This document shows, piece after piece, positions 13,452-24,523 of a stretch of 64,000 nt of DNA (the stretch's first letter is position 1; every line of letters begins with the position of its first letter). The notes under the pieces are model-generated. The model ran no database searches. It was given only the letters and a program-made list of their open reading frames with translations, and was not told where the DNA came from. The DNA is from Prosapia bicincta (lineage: Eukaryota; Arthropoda; Insecta; Hemiptera; Cercopidae), in the NCBI GenBank assembly GCA_036971475.1, contig JBAIZL010000006.1:16595459-16659458 (forward strand). The letters are read 5' to 3'. The translations under genes and the position numbers were made by a program.

Positions 13452-14906
13452 CAGTAGAGTCTCGATATTCTGAGTCCCGATAGTTCAAAATTCCCTTAAA
13501 TACGACCCTGTTTCTATTTGAAGCTATTTTATCTGTTTGAAATAAAATCGTGAATCGGACTTCCAAAAAATGTTTATAGTCATATGGTATGCAAAGGATA
13601 TGAGTCAGGCTTTCACTAATGTTCTGAACCGAACATTGTATGAGTTAGGTATATAAAGTTCTATTAACTGATTTTATACATTCTTCGCTATAGTACTGTA
13701 TCAGGGCTTGAACGTCTGGCTATATTCGAATGAACATTGTGCTACACCCCTCCATGGACAATTAAAATGACAAATTTTGATTTCTCATTGTCTAGGTACC
13801 TAAAACACAAAACTCCTGAAGTATATATCGTCAAGAGTTTCTGGAGAATTATCGAACCCACCATCATACTGCAACTATTTTTACAAATGGTTCAAAACTA
13901 GACAGTGAGGTAGGATGCGCATTTTGTATGGAAGGACACACCTACTCTTACGCATTACCCTCAGTCTGTAATGTTTTTACTGTAGAACCTTTTGCCATTT
14001 TCCAAGCTTTAAGATCGATTCCTTCTGCAGCATCCAATTATCTTGTGTGTTCCGATTCCAAAAGTGCTCTCAAGGCTATTCAGGAAATGTACTCTAAAAA
14101 TCCTTTAGTTGGAGAAATCCTGTACTCAATACACAGGCTCCAATTATGGGGTGTCGAGGTGTCATTTTGCTGGGTGCCAGGGCATTGTGGAATAATCGGA
14201 AACACAAAGGCAGATGAAGGTGCAAAATTGGCAATGTGTCATGGCAACAGATTTTGTATGCAATGCTAAAAATAGACTATTCCTTGCTTGGAATGAAGAA
14301 TGGCAAAATGTAAATGGAAACAAACTGAGGGAAATTAAGAATACTGTCAGACCATGGAAGTCTTCTGTTCGTTCAAATCCTAGAGAGGAAGTAGTGGTCG
14401 CTTGACTTTGCATCGGCCACTCTTTATTAACAAATGGATGGTTGCTGCAACATGAGGACCAACCACTTTGTCAATTTTGTGGAGGTACCATCACAGTCAA
14501 GCACATTCTGCTTGAGTGTGATGAATTGACCAATTAGTATTTACACTACGATCTTCGGGGAAGTTTAAAGGTGGTTTTAAGGGACAATGTCAAGGTTATC
14601 GACCATGTCATCGCCTTCTTAAGACACCTGAATTTGTTGATTAATATTTAAAATCTGTATAATTTTATTTTATTTAGTTTTAGATAAGCAAAATTAGTGT
14701 TAACCTTTTATTTTATTATGTTTAGGTTCATTCATTTAAATTTCATTTTAAATAACACTCTAGTTAAGCAATGATAACTATGATTGGTTTTTCGTGAAAA
14801 TAAACCAATTTTTTCTAATGCACAGGAACTCATTTCCGTGTAATCCGAGTTTCCGATAATCCAAGGGGGTCGGTCCCATCCACCTTGAATTATCGAGATT
14901 CTAATG
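13452..14906 (+). mobile_element. pogo/Tigger-like non-autonomous element with nested retrotransposon fragment
   Basis: The left end CAGTAGAGTCTCGATATTCT is matched by the reverse-complemented right end CATTAGAATCTCGATAATTC. TA dinucleotides flank both ends, as expected for TA target duplication in Tc1/mariner/pogo elements. Subterminal TCCGATAATCCAAG resembles Tigger/JRK-type ends. No Tigger transposase remains. The interior is occupied by a broken RNase H fragment from a non-LTR retrotransposon, which must have been acquired after insertion or during rearrangement. Confidence 0.65.
13838..14651 (+). pseudogene. non-LTR retrotransposon RNase H plus C-terminal zinc-knuckle fragment, broken
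   Basis: The reading starts at FLENYRTHHHTATIFTNGSK and continues through CSDSKSAL and VPGHCGIIGNTKADEGAK, the RNase H core of Jockey/I/LOA-type retrotransposons. The first catalytic Asp (expected TDGS) is Asn. The Glu (TVEPFAIFQAL), second Asp (CSDS) and last Asp (KADEG) remain. A frameshift lies between about 14225 and 14270. The next frame holds the retrotransposon C-terminal knuckle LCQFCGGTITVKHILLEC, interrupted by TGA at 14403-14405 where Arg is expected, and ends with TAA at 14649-14651. It is therefore inactive. The reverse transcriptase part is absent. Confidence 0.8.
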
Positions 14907-15452
14907 TATACCTTTGAAACAGCTGAGCAGATGTATAAAATTTCTGCTGGGGGTCGGTCCCATCTACCTTGAATTATCGAGATTCTAATGTATACCTTTG
15001 AAACAGCTGAGCAGATGTATAAAATTTCTGCTGGGGGTCGGTCCCATCTACCTTGAATTATCGAGATTCTAATGTATACCTTTGAAACAGCTGAGCAGAT
15101 GTATAAAATTTCTGCTGGGGGTCGGTCCCATCTACCTTGAATTATCGAGATTCTAATGTATACCTTTGAAACAGCTGAGCAGATGTATAAAATTTCTGCT
15201 GGGGGTCGGTCCCATCTACCTTGAATTATCGAGATTCTAATGTATACCTTTGAAACAGCTGAGCAGATGTATAAAATTTCTGCTGGGGGTCGGTCCCATC
15301 TACCTTGAATTATCGAGATTCTAATGTATACCTTTGAAACAGCTGAGCAGATGTATAAAATTTCTGCTGGGGGTCGGTCCCATCTACCTTGAATTATCGA
15401 GATTCTAATGTATACCTTTGAAACAGCTGAGCAGATGTATAAAATTTCTGCT
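14865..15452. repeat. 84-bp tandem repeat, 7 near-identical copies
   Basis: GGGGGTCGGTCCCATC begins at 14865, 14949, 15033, 15117, 15201, 15285 and 15369, exactly 84 bp apart. Each unit contains the terminal sequence of the adjacent Tigger-like element (ATTATCGAGATTCTAATG) plus downstream flank (AACAGCTGAGCAGATG). The array is therefore an amplification of the junction between the element's right end and its flank. The first copy differs by one base; the rest look identical, implying recent expansion or homogenisation. Confidence 0.95.
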
Positions 15453-15780
15453 GACAGTGATTCTGAATTGGTTCCCTGTAAATATGCTTATCTCTAAGCA
15501 GTTTTTGATAACTTATTGTTAATTATCTGGTGAATGTAATTAATAAAGTAATAATCACAAACCAGATTTACAAAGTATAATATGTTAATTCAATCTACAG
15601 TAATTTATTGATATGACATATAGGTTTTTTTATTACACAAATTAATGACTGGCAGTTTTATAATTAACTAAAGTATGAAAAAGTACTCCATCAAAATGTT
15701 TATCAGTTACACCTTCCAATCTATGCTAATGTCACAAGATTACAAGTGCTAAATAATTTAAAAGACAAATTAATATCTTT
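15453..15780. other. non-coding stretch
   Basis: Ordinary AT-rich sequence. Nothing recognisable. Confidence 0.4.
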
Positions 15781-16090
15781 ACAAAATAGGACTTAGTTTC
15801 TCAACCTATTCTTCACTAATTTCAGTACACTTATAGCAACAACAAACTACTTTTTTGATACCAAATATAGATAAATATTTGACTTCTCTTTGAGCTACTT
15901 TTCGCCAAATTCTCAGACTTCCTCGTTGTCGTAGAACATTTTTCTGTGCAGTTCCTTAGTGAGATGATCAAATGAAAATCACGGGGATCAAAATCTAGAC
16001 TATATGGATGATTAGGTATCGCCCATCCTTTGTTTTTTAATGGTTTCTTGGTTGAGTTAAGCTTTGTGAGAGTTGTCTTTTTCAAAATGA
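15780..16090 (-). pseudogene. mariner transposase C-terminal fragment, decayed
   Basis: The minus-strand reading gives KNKGWAIPNHPYSLDFDPRD followed by FHLIISLRN. This matches the mariner block with the pattern GWEV-x-x-HPPYSPDLAP-x-DFHLF-x-SLRN around the last catalytic Asp. After a frame change, IFGIKKVVCCYKC aligns with the mariner tail around G-I-x-x-L-x-x-R-W-x-K-C. Earlier catalytic blocks are missing and reading-frame shifts are present. It is a dead fragment; its element boundaries were not found. Confidence 0.65.
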
Positions 16091-18035
16091 TATCTTTTGT
16101 TTTAGATTTGCAACATTTTTCTCTTTTATGTTACTAAAGATTATATCTGATAGACTAATCAGTCCAAGCTCCTCTGTGCAGTCTTCCAAATAATCCCAAA
16201 GTACGTTGAATATATTCCAAAAGACAGTCAACTAGTTTCCTGCCGATTGTGTTCTTCTGTTTGATTATTCTATTCACTTATAAAAATCTCTGTGACTTAC
16301 ACCTCTTAACATACTGTAAAATCATGGAAGAAAAAGTTTTGTTTTTCATCTTCATCTAGCACAAAACATATATTGCATTGATTATTCAATTAATGTGAAA
16401 ACTGTGAGTAGAAATACCATTGTTTAATACAGCTTTGAAGATATAAACAATACGGTTTTAATAAAAGTTTTGTAAGCTGATTTTAATAAGGCAAACTTAA
16501 AGCCCTAAAATTACCAAACTTCTACAAACTGTTTTATAATATCAATTTTTTTTTTAATTATGAAATGGTCTTCATATAATTTCTTAAGTTTATTTAAATT
16601 TGACAAGATCTTAATAAAAACAATAAAATTTTCTTTGATCATCATAAATGATAAAATTAATATAGTTAAGTATTAATAAATAAATAAGTTTTAAATTGGC
16701 AAGGTTTGTAATAATATATACCTTTAAAGATAACTTGTTACTTTTATTGGAATAGATAATGTTTATACTATATTAAATATATAACTGTTTGCGATACTTG
16801 GTGTTTTAATTTTCGTAATAATTATTATGATTTGTTAATAATTGGATCAAGTTATCTTCTTATTACAATTTTTACAACCTTATAGATTTTGTTAGTGTTT
16901 TAATACAGTTTTACTGTTCATTTTAAAATTCTTTTGTTAATATCTTTTAAACTGATTTTATTCAGAATTTGACCCAAAAAAAATAGATTTTATAAATTCA
17001 AGAATTCTGTGTAGTGTTTTTATATCACTTATTTAAAAATATTTCTGTTATTTTATTTTTCTGGCATTTTATTTAATAAATATGTAAATGCTTTTATCAA
17101 GCATAATTACCAACAAAGTAAAAAAATTAGTTAAAAAAATATTAAATGAGCATGTAAATTGTACAACTTACTTCATAAATTTCTTTTACATTAGTAATAT
17201 TGTTTTTCTGAACTGTTTGGGTTACGATTAGTGGTAGTACTGCAAAGATACCATTGATATTAATAGCACAACTAAAAATAAACAGCCTCCATGCAGTGGT
17301 AGGCAGTATAGAAGGCTACTGAGTTGCTTGTGGTCAATCACTATGATAGATAACAGTTTTTATACTCAGATGCTTGTACATATAGTTTATCTAATCAGTA
17401 TAACAGCTGCTAGTGTCAGTGTTGATTTCAGTACAACTTGAAGTGATTAATAAGCAAAATTTGGCTTTGGAAGAAATCGTTAAAATCAGGTTTGTTTGTT
17501 TATTATTAGGTTCCCATTATAAATTCACTAGGGTTTTGCAATATTTGCTGAAAGAGTAAATATTCACATGCATTAACATCAAGTTGTAAAACTGTTACGT
17601 AGCACAGCCTATCTTCAGTTAATAATTTGTTTTTCTTGGCTGACTGTCATTCTGGTGAGAGTGAAGAATTCAGCTTTTGAACCTTGACGTTAGTTTCTAG
17701 TTATATCCCCTACTTCAGTGCTTTTTATTTTTGGCATCTGGCATCTTAGGTCAGGGTTTACAACATTAAAAATGTATTTTGCATAAACCACACAGTTCAG
17801 TTGAGTTATCAGTGTGCTTGGAGTAACATAGTGTTGAATTGAAAGAACAATAATTTATTTTATACATATGTGTGTGTCTTCTAAAGTTTTTTTGTGTATC
17901 ATATTGATTGATTGTGGATAAAAGTGGTTAAATTTTTTTATATTGTGATTTTGCGATTTTTATATTGTACAAACATTCCTTACGTAATAACATTCCATTT
18001 GAAATTCCAAGCTATTTTTGTAATTATTTTAAAAT
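16091..18035. other. non-coding stretch upstream of the putative sgg alternative first exon
   Basis: No protein gene was recognised. A minus-strand reading over about 16090-16210 gives LWDYLEDCTEELGLISLSD; I cannot place it. If the exon at 18036 is a first coding exon, its promoter and 5' leader should lie here. A candidate 5' UTR exon could run from about 17410 to a donor-like CAG/GTTTGT at 17489, but this is weak. No TATA box was assigned because the region is uniformly AT-rich. Confidence 0.3.
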
Positions 18036-18303
18036 ATGGCACCAATTACAATAGGAAGCGTAACTGGTTCGATGACATTAAACAGTTTACAGAGAGGGCC
18101 CTGTCAGTGGACATACTATCAAGGAAACATTGGAAGACAGCAGTATAGGCCATTCTCTGATATCAATACAATACCATATTCCATGGAGGTCTCGGCAAAG
18201 TCATCTGTACTCTTTTTATCAGGTTCGGCAAGTAGAGAAAGACACCCAACATCACCGCACGCGATGATACATTCATTTTTTCGGAAAGTGAAGCGTTCAT
18301 TTC
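18036..18303 (+). CDS. sgg: putative alternative first coding exon of GSK-3 (shaggy)
   Basis: An ATG with good context (A at -3, G at +4) opens 89 codons plus one base. It ends at a strong donor, TTTC/GTGAGT, at 18303/18304. The reading (MAPITIGSVTGSMTLNSLQR to RKVKRSF) is richer in GC and sequence complexity than its surroundings. The exon ends in phase 1. The conserved GSK-3 exon at 45433 begins in phase 1 (GT AAG GAT GGC), so splicing would give an Arg codon followed by KDGSK with no frame break. It would provide an isoform-specific N-terminus with a basic end, lacking the canonical GSK3B start and its Ser9 site. The phase fit is observed; the link to sgg is inference. It could instead be an unrelated open frame, which continues 27 codons past the donor. 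Confidence 0.5.
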
Positions 18304-19144
18304 GTGAGTCAAAAAATTTCTGTTATGATTTATCAGAGCTGTTTCTTTTTATGCTCACTTACTGCGAAACCTTACACATTATTTAAAAATTTTTTAAATT
18401 TTAAAAATTCACTTGAGTTGTTGATTTTATTAAACTTTATTTGAATGATTTACTCTGATCTTGTTGTTTTAAATCTTTATTTTATTTATATAAATATCTA
18501 TATTTATTCAATTAATTTTCATTAGCAAGATTGATAGGAAAAATTTGATATTCTTGATAATTATTTGATTTATTTTAACTTACGAATTTTTATTTCTTGT
18601 GACACCAATCCATGACTTGCTAATAATTATCTATTGATAAATCCAAAGATTATTTTTGGTTAGTTAGCACAGAAACAGACCATCTGGGTGAACACAGATA
18701 TAATTAATTAATTACTCAATTTTTAATTGTATGATTTTACCTCTACAATATTTATAGGAATTTAACGAATTTCAAAATCATTACTTATTACTCAGTATGA
18801 TTAAATAACATCTAATTCAACTTAGTTTATACTTGAACATTCAAAGAATATATTTCTCACTTAGTAATAAATTTAATGTAATTGTTTGTTAAATTAGCAA
18901 CTTCTCTTATCTCAAGGTGAAATGATTCTTCGTGATATAACAAAACAATTTTCGTGATTCTTTCAAAATTATTTAAATACTTTGTTTTGCTGTAATTTTA
19001 ATTATATTTAATAGTTTTAAAAAATTGCTTGAACACAAAATTTAGAAAATTTAAATAAATGTTATAAAATCATTTTTCAAGTATATTTAAATGTTTTATA
19101 GCCAGTCGTGGCATTGGCTGAAATATATTGTACTTTATTCAATG
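18304..19144. other. putative sgg intron, AT-rich
   Basis: No recognisable element or gene lies between the putative first exon and the minisatellite. Confidence 0.4.
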
Positions 19145-22100
19145 GCGTAATAGTATGATGTTCAGTGTAATAGTATGATGTTCAGCATAATAGTATGATG
19201 TTCAGGGTAATAGTATAATGTTCAGCGTAATAGTATGATGTTCAGCGCAATAGTATGATGTTCAGCATAATAGTATGATGTCCAGCGCAATAGTATGATG
19301 TTCAGCGTAATAGTATGATGTCCAGCGTAATAGTATGATGTTCAGCGCAATAGTATGATGTTCAGCGCAATAGTATGATGTTCAGCGCAATAGTATGATG
19401 TTCAGCGTAATAGTATGATGTTCAGCGTAATAGTATGATGTTCAGCGCAATAGTATGATGTTCAGCGTAATAGTATGATATCCAGCGCAATAGTATGATG
19501 TTCAGCGTAATAGTATGATGTCCAGCGTAATAGTATGATGTCCAGCGCAATAGTATGATGTCCAGCGCAATAGTATGATGTTCAGCGTAATAGTATGATG
19601 TTCAGCGCAATAGTATGATGTTCAGCGTAATAGTATGATGTCCAGCGCAATAGTATGATGTTCAGCGTAATAGTATGATGTCCAGCGTAATAGTATGATG
19701 TCCAGCGCAATAGTATGATGTTCAGCGTAATAGTATGATGTCCAGCGTAATAGTATGATGTTCAGCGCAATAGTATGATGTTCAGCGTAATAGTATGATG
19801 TCCAGCGCAATAGTATGATGTCCAGCGCAATAGTATGATGTTCAGCGTAATAGTATGATGTCCAGCGTAATAGTATGATGTCCAGCGCAATAGTATGATG
19901 TTCAGCGTAATAGTATGATGTCCAGCGTAATAGTATGATGTTCAGCGCAATAGTATGATGTCCAGCGCAATAGTATGATGTTCAGCGTAATAGTATGATG
20001 TCCAGCGTAATAGTATGATGTCCAGCGTAATAGTATGATGTCCAGCGTAATAGTATGATGTCCAGCGCAATAGTATGATGTCCAGCGCAATAGTATGATG
20101 TTCAGCGTAATAGCATGATGTTCAGCGCAATAGTATGATGTTCAGCGCAATAGTATGATGTCCAGCGCAATAGTATGATGTCCAGCGCAATAGTATGATG
20201 TTCAGCGTAATAGTATGATGTCCAGCGCAATAGTATGATGTCCAGCGCAATAGTATGATGTCCAGCGCAATAGTATGATGTCCAGCGCAATAGTATGATG
20301 TTCAGCGTAATAGTATGATGTCCAGCGTAATAGTATGATGTCCAGCGCAATAGTATGATGTCCAGCGCAATAGTATGATGTTCAGCGCAATAGTATGATG
20401 TTCAGCGTAATAGTATGATGTCCAGCGTAATAGTATGATGTCCAGCGTAATAGTATGATGTTCAGCGTAATAGTATGATGTTCAGCGTAATAGTATGATG
20501 TCCAGCGTAATAGTATGATGTCCAGCGTAATAGTATGATGTCCAGCGCAATAGTATGATGTCCAGCGCAATAGTATGATGTCCAGCGCAATAGTATGATG
20601 TTCAGCGTAATAGTATGATGTTCAGCGCAATAGTATGATGTTCAGCGTAATAGTATGATGTCCAGCGCAATAGTATGATGTTCAGCGTAATAGTATGATG
20701 TCCAGCGTAATAGTATGATGTCAAGCGCAATAGTATGATGTTCAGCGTAATAGTATGATGTCCAGCGTAATAGTATGATGTCCAGCGCAATAGTATGATG
20801 TTCAGCGTAATAGTATGATGTCCAGCGTAATAGTATGATGTCCAGCGCAATAGTATGATGTTCAGCGTAATAGTATGATGTCCAGCGTAATAGTATGATG
20901 TCCAGCGCAATAGTATGATGTCCAGCGTAATAGTATGATGTCCAGCGCAATAGTATGATGTTCAGCGTAATAGTATGATGTCCAGCGTAATAGTATGATG
21001 TTCAGCGCAATAGTATGATGTTCAGCGTAATAGTATGATGTCCAGCGCAATAGTATGATGTCCAGCGCAATAGTATGATGTCCAGCGCAATAGTATGATG
21101 TTCAGCGTAATAGTATGATGTTCAGCGTAATAGTATGATGTCCAGCGCAATAGTATGATGTTCAGCGTAATAGTATGATGTCCAGCGTAATAGTATGATG
21201 TTCAGCGCAATAGTATGATGTTCAGCGCAATAGTATGATGTTCAGCGCAATAGTATGATGTTCAGCGCAATAGTATGATGTTCAGCGTAATAGTATGATG
21301 TTCAGCGTAATAGTATGATGTTCAGCGTAATAGTATGATATCCAGCGCAATAGTATGATGTTCAGCGTAATAGTATGATGTCCAGCGTAATAGTATGATG
21401 TTCAGCGTAATTGTATGATGTCCAGCGTAATAGTACGATGTTCAGCGTAATTGTATGATGTCCAGCGTAATAGTACGATGTCCAGCGTAATAGTATGATG
21501 TCCAGCGTAATAGTATGATGTTCAGCGTAATAGTATGATGTCCAGCGTAATAGTATGATGTTCAGCGTAATAGTATGATATCCAGCGCAATAGTATGATG
21601 TTCAGCGTAATAGTATGATGTCCAGCGTAATAGTATGATGTTCAGCGTAATTGTATGATGTCCAGCGTAATAGTACGATGTTCAGTGTAATTGTATGATG
21701 TCCAGCGTAATAGTACGATGTCCAGAGTAATAGTATGATGTTCAGCGTAATTGTATGATGTCCAGCGTAATAGTATGATGTTCAGCGTAATAGTACGATG
21801 TTCAGCGTAATTGTATGATGTCCAGCGTAATAGTACGATGTCCAGCGTAATAGTATGATGTCCAGCGTAATAGTATGATGTTCAGCGTAATAGTATGATG
21901 TCCAGCGTAATAGTATGATGTTCAGCGTAATAGTATGATATCCAGCGCAATAGTATGATGTTCAGCGTAATAGTATGATGTCCAGCGTAATAGTATGATG
22001 TTCAGCGTAATTGTATGATGTCCAGCGTAATAGTACGATGTTCAGCGTAATTGTATGATGTCCAGCGTAATAGTACGATGTCCAGAGTAATAGTATGATG

Positions 22101-22752
22101 TTCAGCGTAATAGTATGATATCCAGCGCAATAGTATGATGTTCAGCGTAATAGTATGATGTCCAGCGTAATAGTATGATGTTCAGCGTAATTGTATGATG
22201 TCCAGCGTAATAGTACGATGTTCAGCGTAATAGTACGATGTCCAGCGTAATAGTATGATGTTCAGCGTAATTGTATGATGTTCAGCGTAATAGTATGATG
22301 TCCAGCGTAATAGTATGATGTTCAGCGTAATAGTATGATATCCAGCGCAATAGTATGATGTTCAGCGTAATAGTATGATGTCCAGCGTAATAGTATGATG
22401 TTCAGCGTAATTGTATGATGTCCAGCGTAATAGTACGATGTTCAGCGTAATTGTATGATGTCCAGCGTAATAGTACGATGTCCAGAGTAATAGTATGATG
22501 TTCAGCGTAATAGTATGATATCCAGCGCAATAGTATGATGTTCAGCGTAATAGTATGATGTCCAGCGTAATAGTATGATGTTCAGCATAATTGTATGATG
22601 TCCAGCGTAATAGTACGATGTTCAGCGTAATTGTATGATGTCCAGCGTAATAGTACGATGTCCAGCGTAATAGTATGATGTTCAGCGTAATTGTATGATG
22701 TTCAGCGTAATAGTATGATGTCCAGAGTAATAGTATGATGTTCAGCTTAATA
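19145..22752. repeat. 20-bp minisatellite, about 180 copies, with higher-order structure
   Basis: The unit is close to GTAATAGTATGATGTTCAGC. Most copies vary only at a T/C (TTCAG or TCCAG) and a T/C in CGTAA or CGCAA. From about 21300, extra variants appear in ordered combinations: TTGTATGATG, TAGTACGATG, TAGTATGATA and CAGAG. The TAGTATGATA TCCAGCGCAA pair recurs at 21331, 21571, 21931, 22111, 22331 and 22511, showing higher-order blocks of 180-360 bp. Minus-strand open frames here translate the 60-bp super-period and are not genes. No spacers exist, so it is not a CRISPR array. Confidence 0.97.
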
Positions 22753-23123
22753 GCTTCTCAAAATCCTTTTTGATGTTTAACTATAAATTTAACCAACTTC
22801 TACCAATGTTTACGATAATTCCATAAAATTATTCACTCAACACAAATATTGATTGATTAAGATAGTTTACTATTAAGTATCTTGAATAATTTTTACATTG
22901 CTCGTAACTTTTAATAATTTTAATTGCTAACATTTGGTTGAAAATGTTTTGGAGACCTCTTTATAAATTTTAGTTCTGCGCTACACTTTCCTTGCCATGT
23001 ACAAATATGTTCCCCATACATTTGGTCATGTCGCTCTTGCAGTATATGTGTTCTTTCTTCAAAATTGCTTTTGGCTGCACTTGTGTTCTTTCTTCAGATG
23101 TGCTTATGCTGAAGTCAACCTTT
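22753..23123. other. putative intronic non-coding stretch
   Basis: A short two-copy direct repeat lies near 23041-23100 (GTGTTCTTTCTTCA twice). Nothing else is recognisable. Confidence 0.4.
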
Positions 23124-23333
23124 TTCCGTTGCACTGACTTTATGAAGTTAATATAATACTATTGTAAATAATTTTATCCCCGTCACTAAGTGCTATTTTA
23201 CCTTGTGATATGAGGCATCTTTTGGTCACTTGACCATTGTCAAATCACTGAGTGACCGAAAGGTGCCTCATCACACAAGGTAAAATTATTGCACTTGATG
23301 GTTGATAAAATTATTTACAATAGTAATATATTA

Positions 23334-23338
<5 letters not shown>
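23124..23338. repeat. palindromic repeat family P1, copy 1
   Basis: The left arm reads CCGTTGCACTGACTTTATGA, then ACTATTGTAAATAATTTTAT, then a segment containing TGAGGCATCTTTTGGTCACT. The right arm returns as AGTGACCGAAAGGTGCCTCA, then ATAAAATTATTTACAATAGT. It forms a hairpin of roughly 95-bp arms. It abuts a (TA)n tract at 23339-23407. Other copies are at 40.9, 46.55 and 52.83 kb. Confidence 0.9.
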
Positions 23339-23386
<48 letters not shown>

Positions 23387-23407
23387 ATATAATATATGTA
23401 TATATAT
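23339..23407. repeat. (TA)n microsatellite
   Basis: TA dinucleotides directly flank the P1 palindrome and grade into AATAT repeats. Confidence 0.95.
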
Positions 23408-23892
23408 ATTCTGGCTGTTGTTGGAAGTATGATGGTATGATGCCATATAATTTTAAGTAACAATAAACTGTAAACCGTTGAAGATAACACTTGTTTGGGG
23501 TGTATATTTGAATTAACAGGAAATATTTTATAATTGTTTAGTAACAGAGTTAATTATTTGGTGTAACAAAACATTCACTTGTTAATCATCCTCATATAAT
23601 TAAAAAGAGGAAGAATTAACGTCAAAGTGTCACATAGATGTTTCAGCTTTGTTCGTTACATAACATAATTAGAATTTTTTTAAAAACAATTATTGAGTCT
23701 TGCCATCTATAAAGAAGCAAAATTTCTCATTTCTAGTCAGTGGTGGTTGATCCTTCTAAAAACATGGTTAACTAATGTGCCATTAAGAAATCAATGAAGA
23801 GGTACTGCTAATGTAAAAGTACTGTATATGCTTGGAAATATAAAATATTATTGATATGTTTTAGTAATTAAAAAATATAGTTATTGAACGAA
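23408..23892. other. putative intronic non-coding stretch
   Basis: Nothing recognisable. Confidence 0.4.
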
Positions 23893-24523
23893 ATTATTCC
23901 TTTTTTAGATACTCTAAGACTGTTATACTCATATTAGGAATATTATATATTTAGGTAATAAAATCTGTAATTTATAGATTTAATTGAAAATCACAATTAT
24001 TCCTTTTTTTAAATACTTTAAGACTGTTATACTCATATTAGGAATATTATATATTTAGGTAATAAAATCTGTAATTTATAGATTTAATTGAAAATCACAA
24101 TTATTCCTTTTTTTAGATACGTTAAGACTGTTATACTCATATTAGGAATATTATATATTTAGGTAATAAAATCTGTAATTTATAGATTTAATTGAAAATC
24201 ACAATTATTCCTTTTTTTAGATACTTTAAGACTGTTATACTCATATTAGGAATATTATATATTTAGGTAATAAAATCTGTAATTTATAGATTTAATTGAA
24301 AATCACAATTATTCCTTTTTTTAGATACTTTAAGACTGTTATACTCATATTAGGAATATTATATATTTAGGTAATAAAATCTGTAATTTATAGATTTATA
24401 GATTTAATTGAAAATCACAATTATTCCTTTTTTTAGATACTTTAAGACTGTTATACTCATATTAGGAATATTATATATTTAGGTAATAAAATCTGTAATT
24501 TATAGATTTAATTGAAAATCACT
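23893..24523. repeat. 104-bp tandem repeat, 6 copies
   Basis: Units start with ATTATTCCTTTTTT at 23893, 23996, 24100, 24204, 24308 and 24420. Spacing is 103-104 bp, except the fifth unit, which carries an 8-bp internal duplication (TATAGATT). Units are nearly identical, suggesting recent expansion. Confidence 0.95.

Noticed and set aside
16091..16210. Minus-strand reading LWDYLEDCTEELGLISLSD as a possible exon
   Set aside because: It is short, has no recognised family or clear splice pair, and is adjacent to a mariner relic. It was kept only as a note.
17405..17490. 5' UTR exon and initiator for the putative sgg alternative promoter
   Set aside because: A TCAGT-like initiator and a CAG/GTTTGT donor are too common in this composition to call without transcript data.
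19622..21050. Minus-strand frames of 62-102 codons encoding RWTSYYYAEHHTI-type repeats
   Set aside because: They arise from the 20-bp minisatellite, whose three-unit super-period is open by chance. The starts are just repeat positions, and several frames overlap.
19145..22752. CRISPR-like regularity of 20-bp repeats
   Set aside because: Units are contiguous with no spacers, the genome is eukaryotic, and there are no cas genes.
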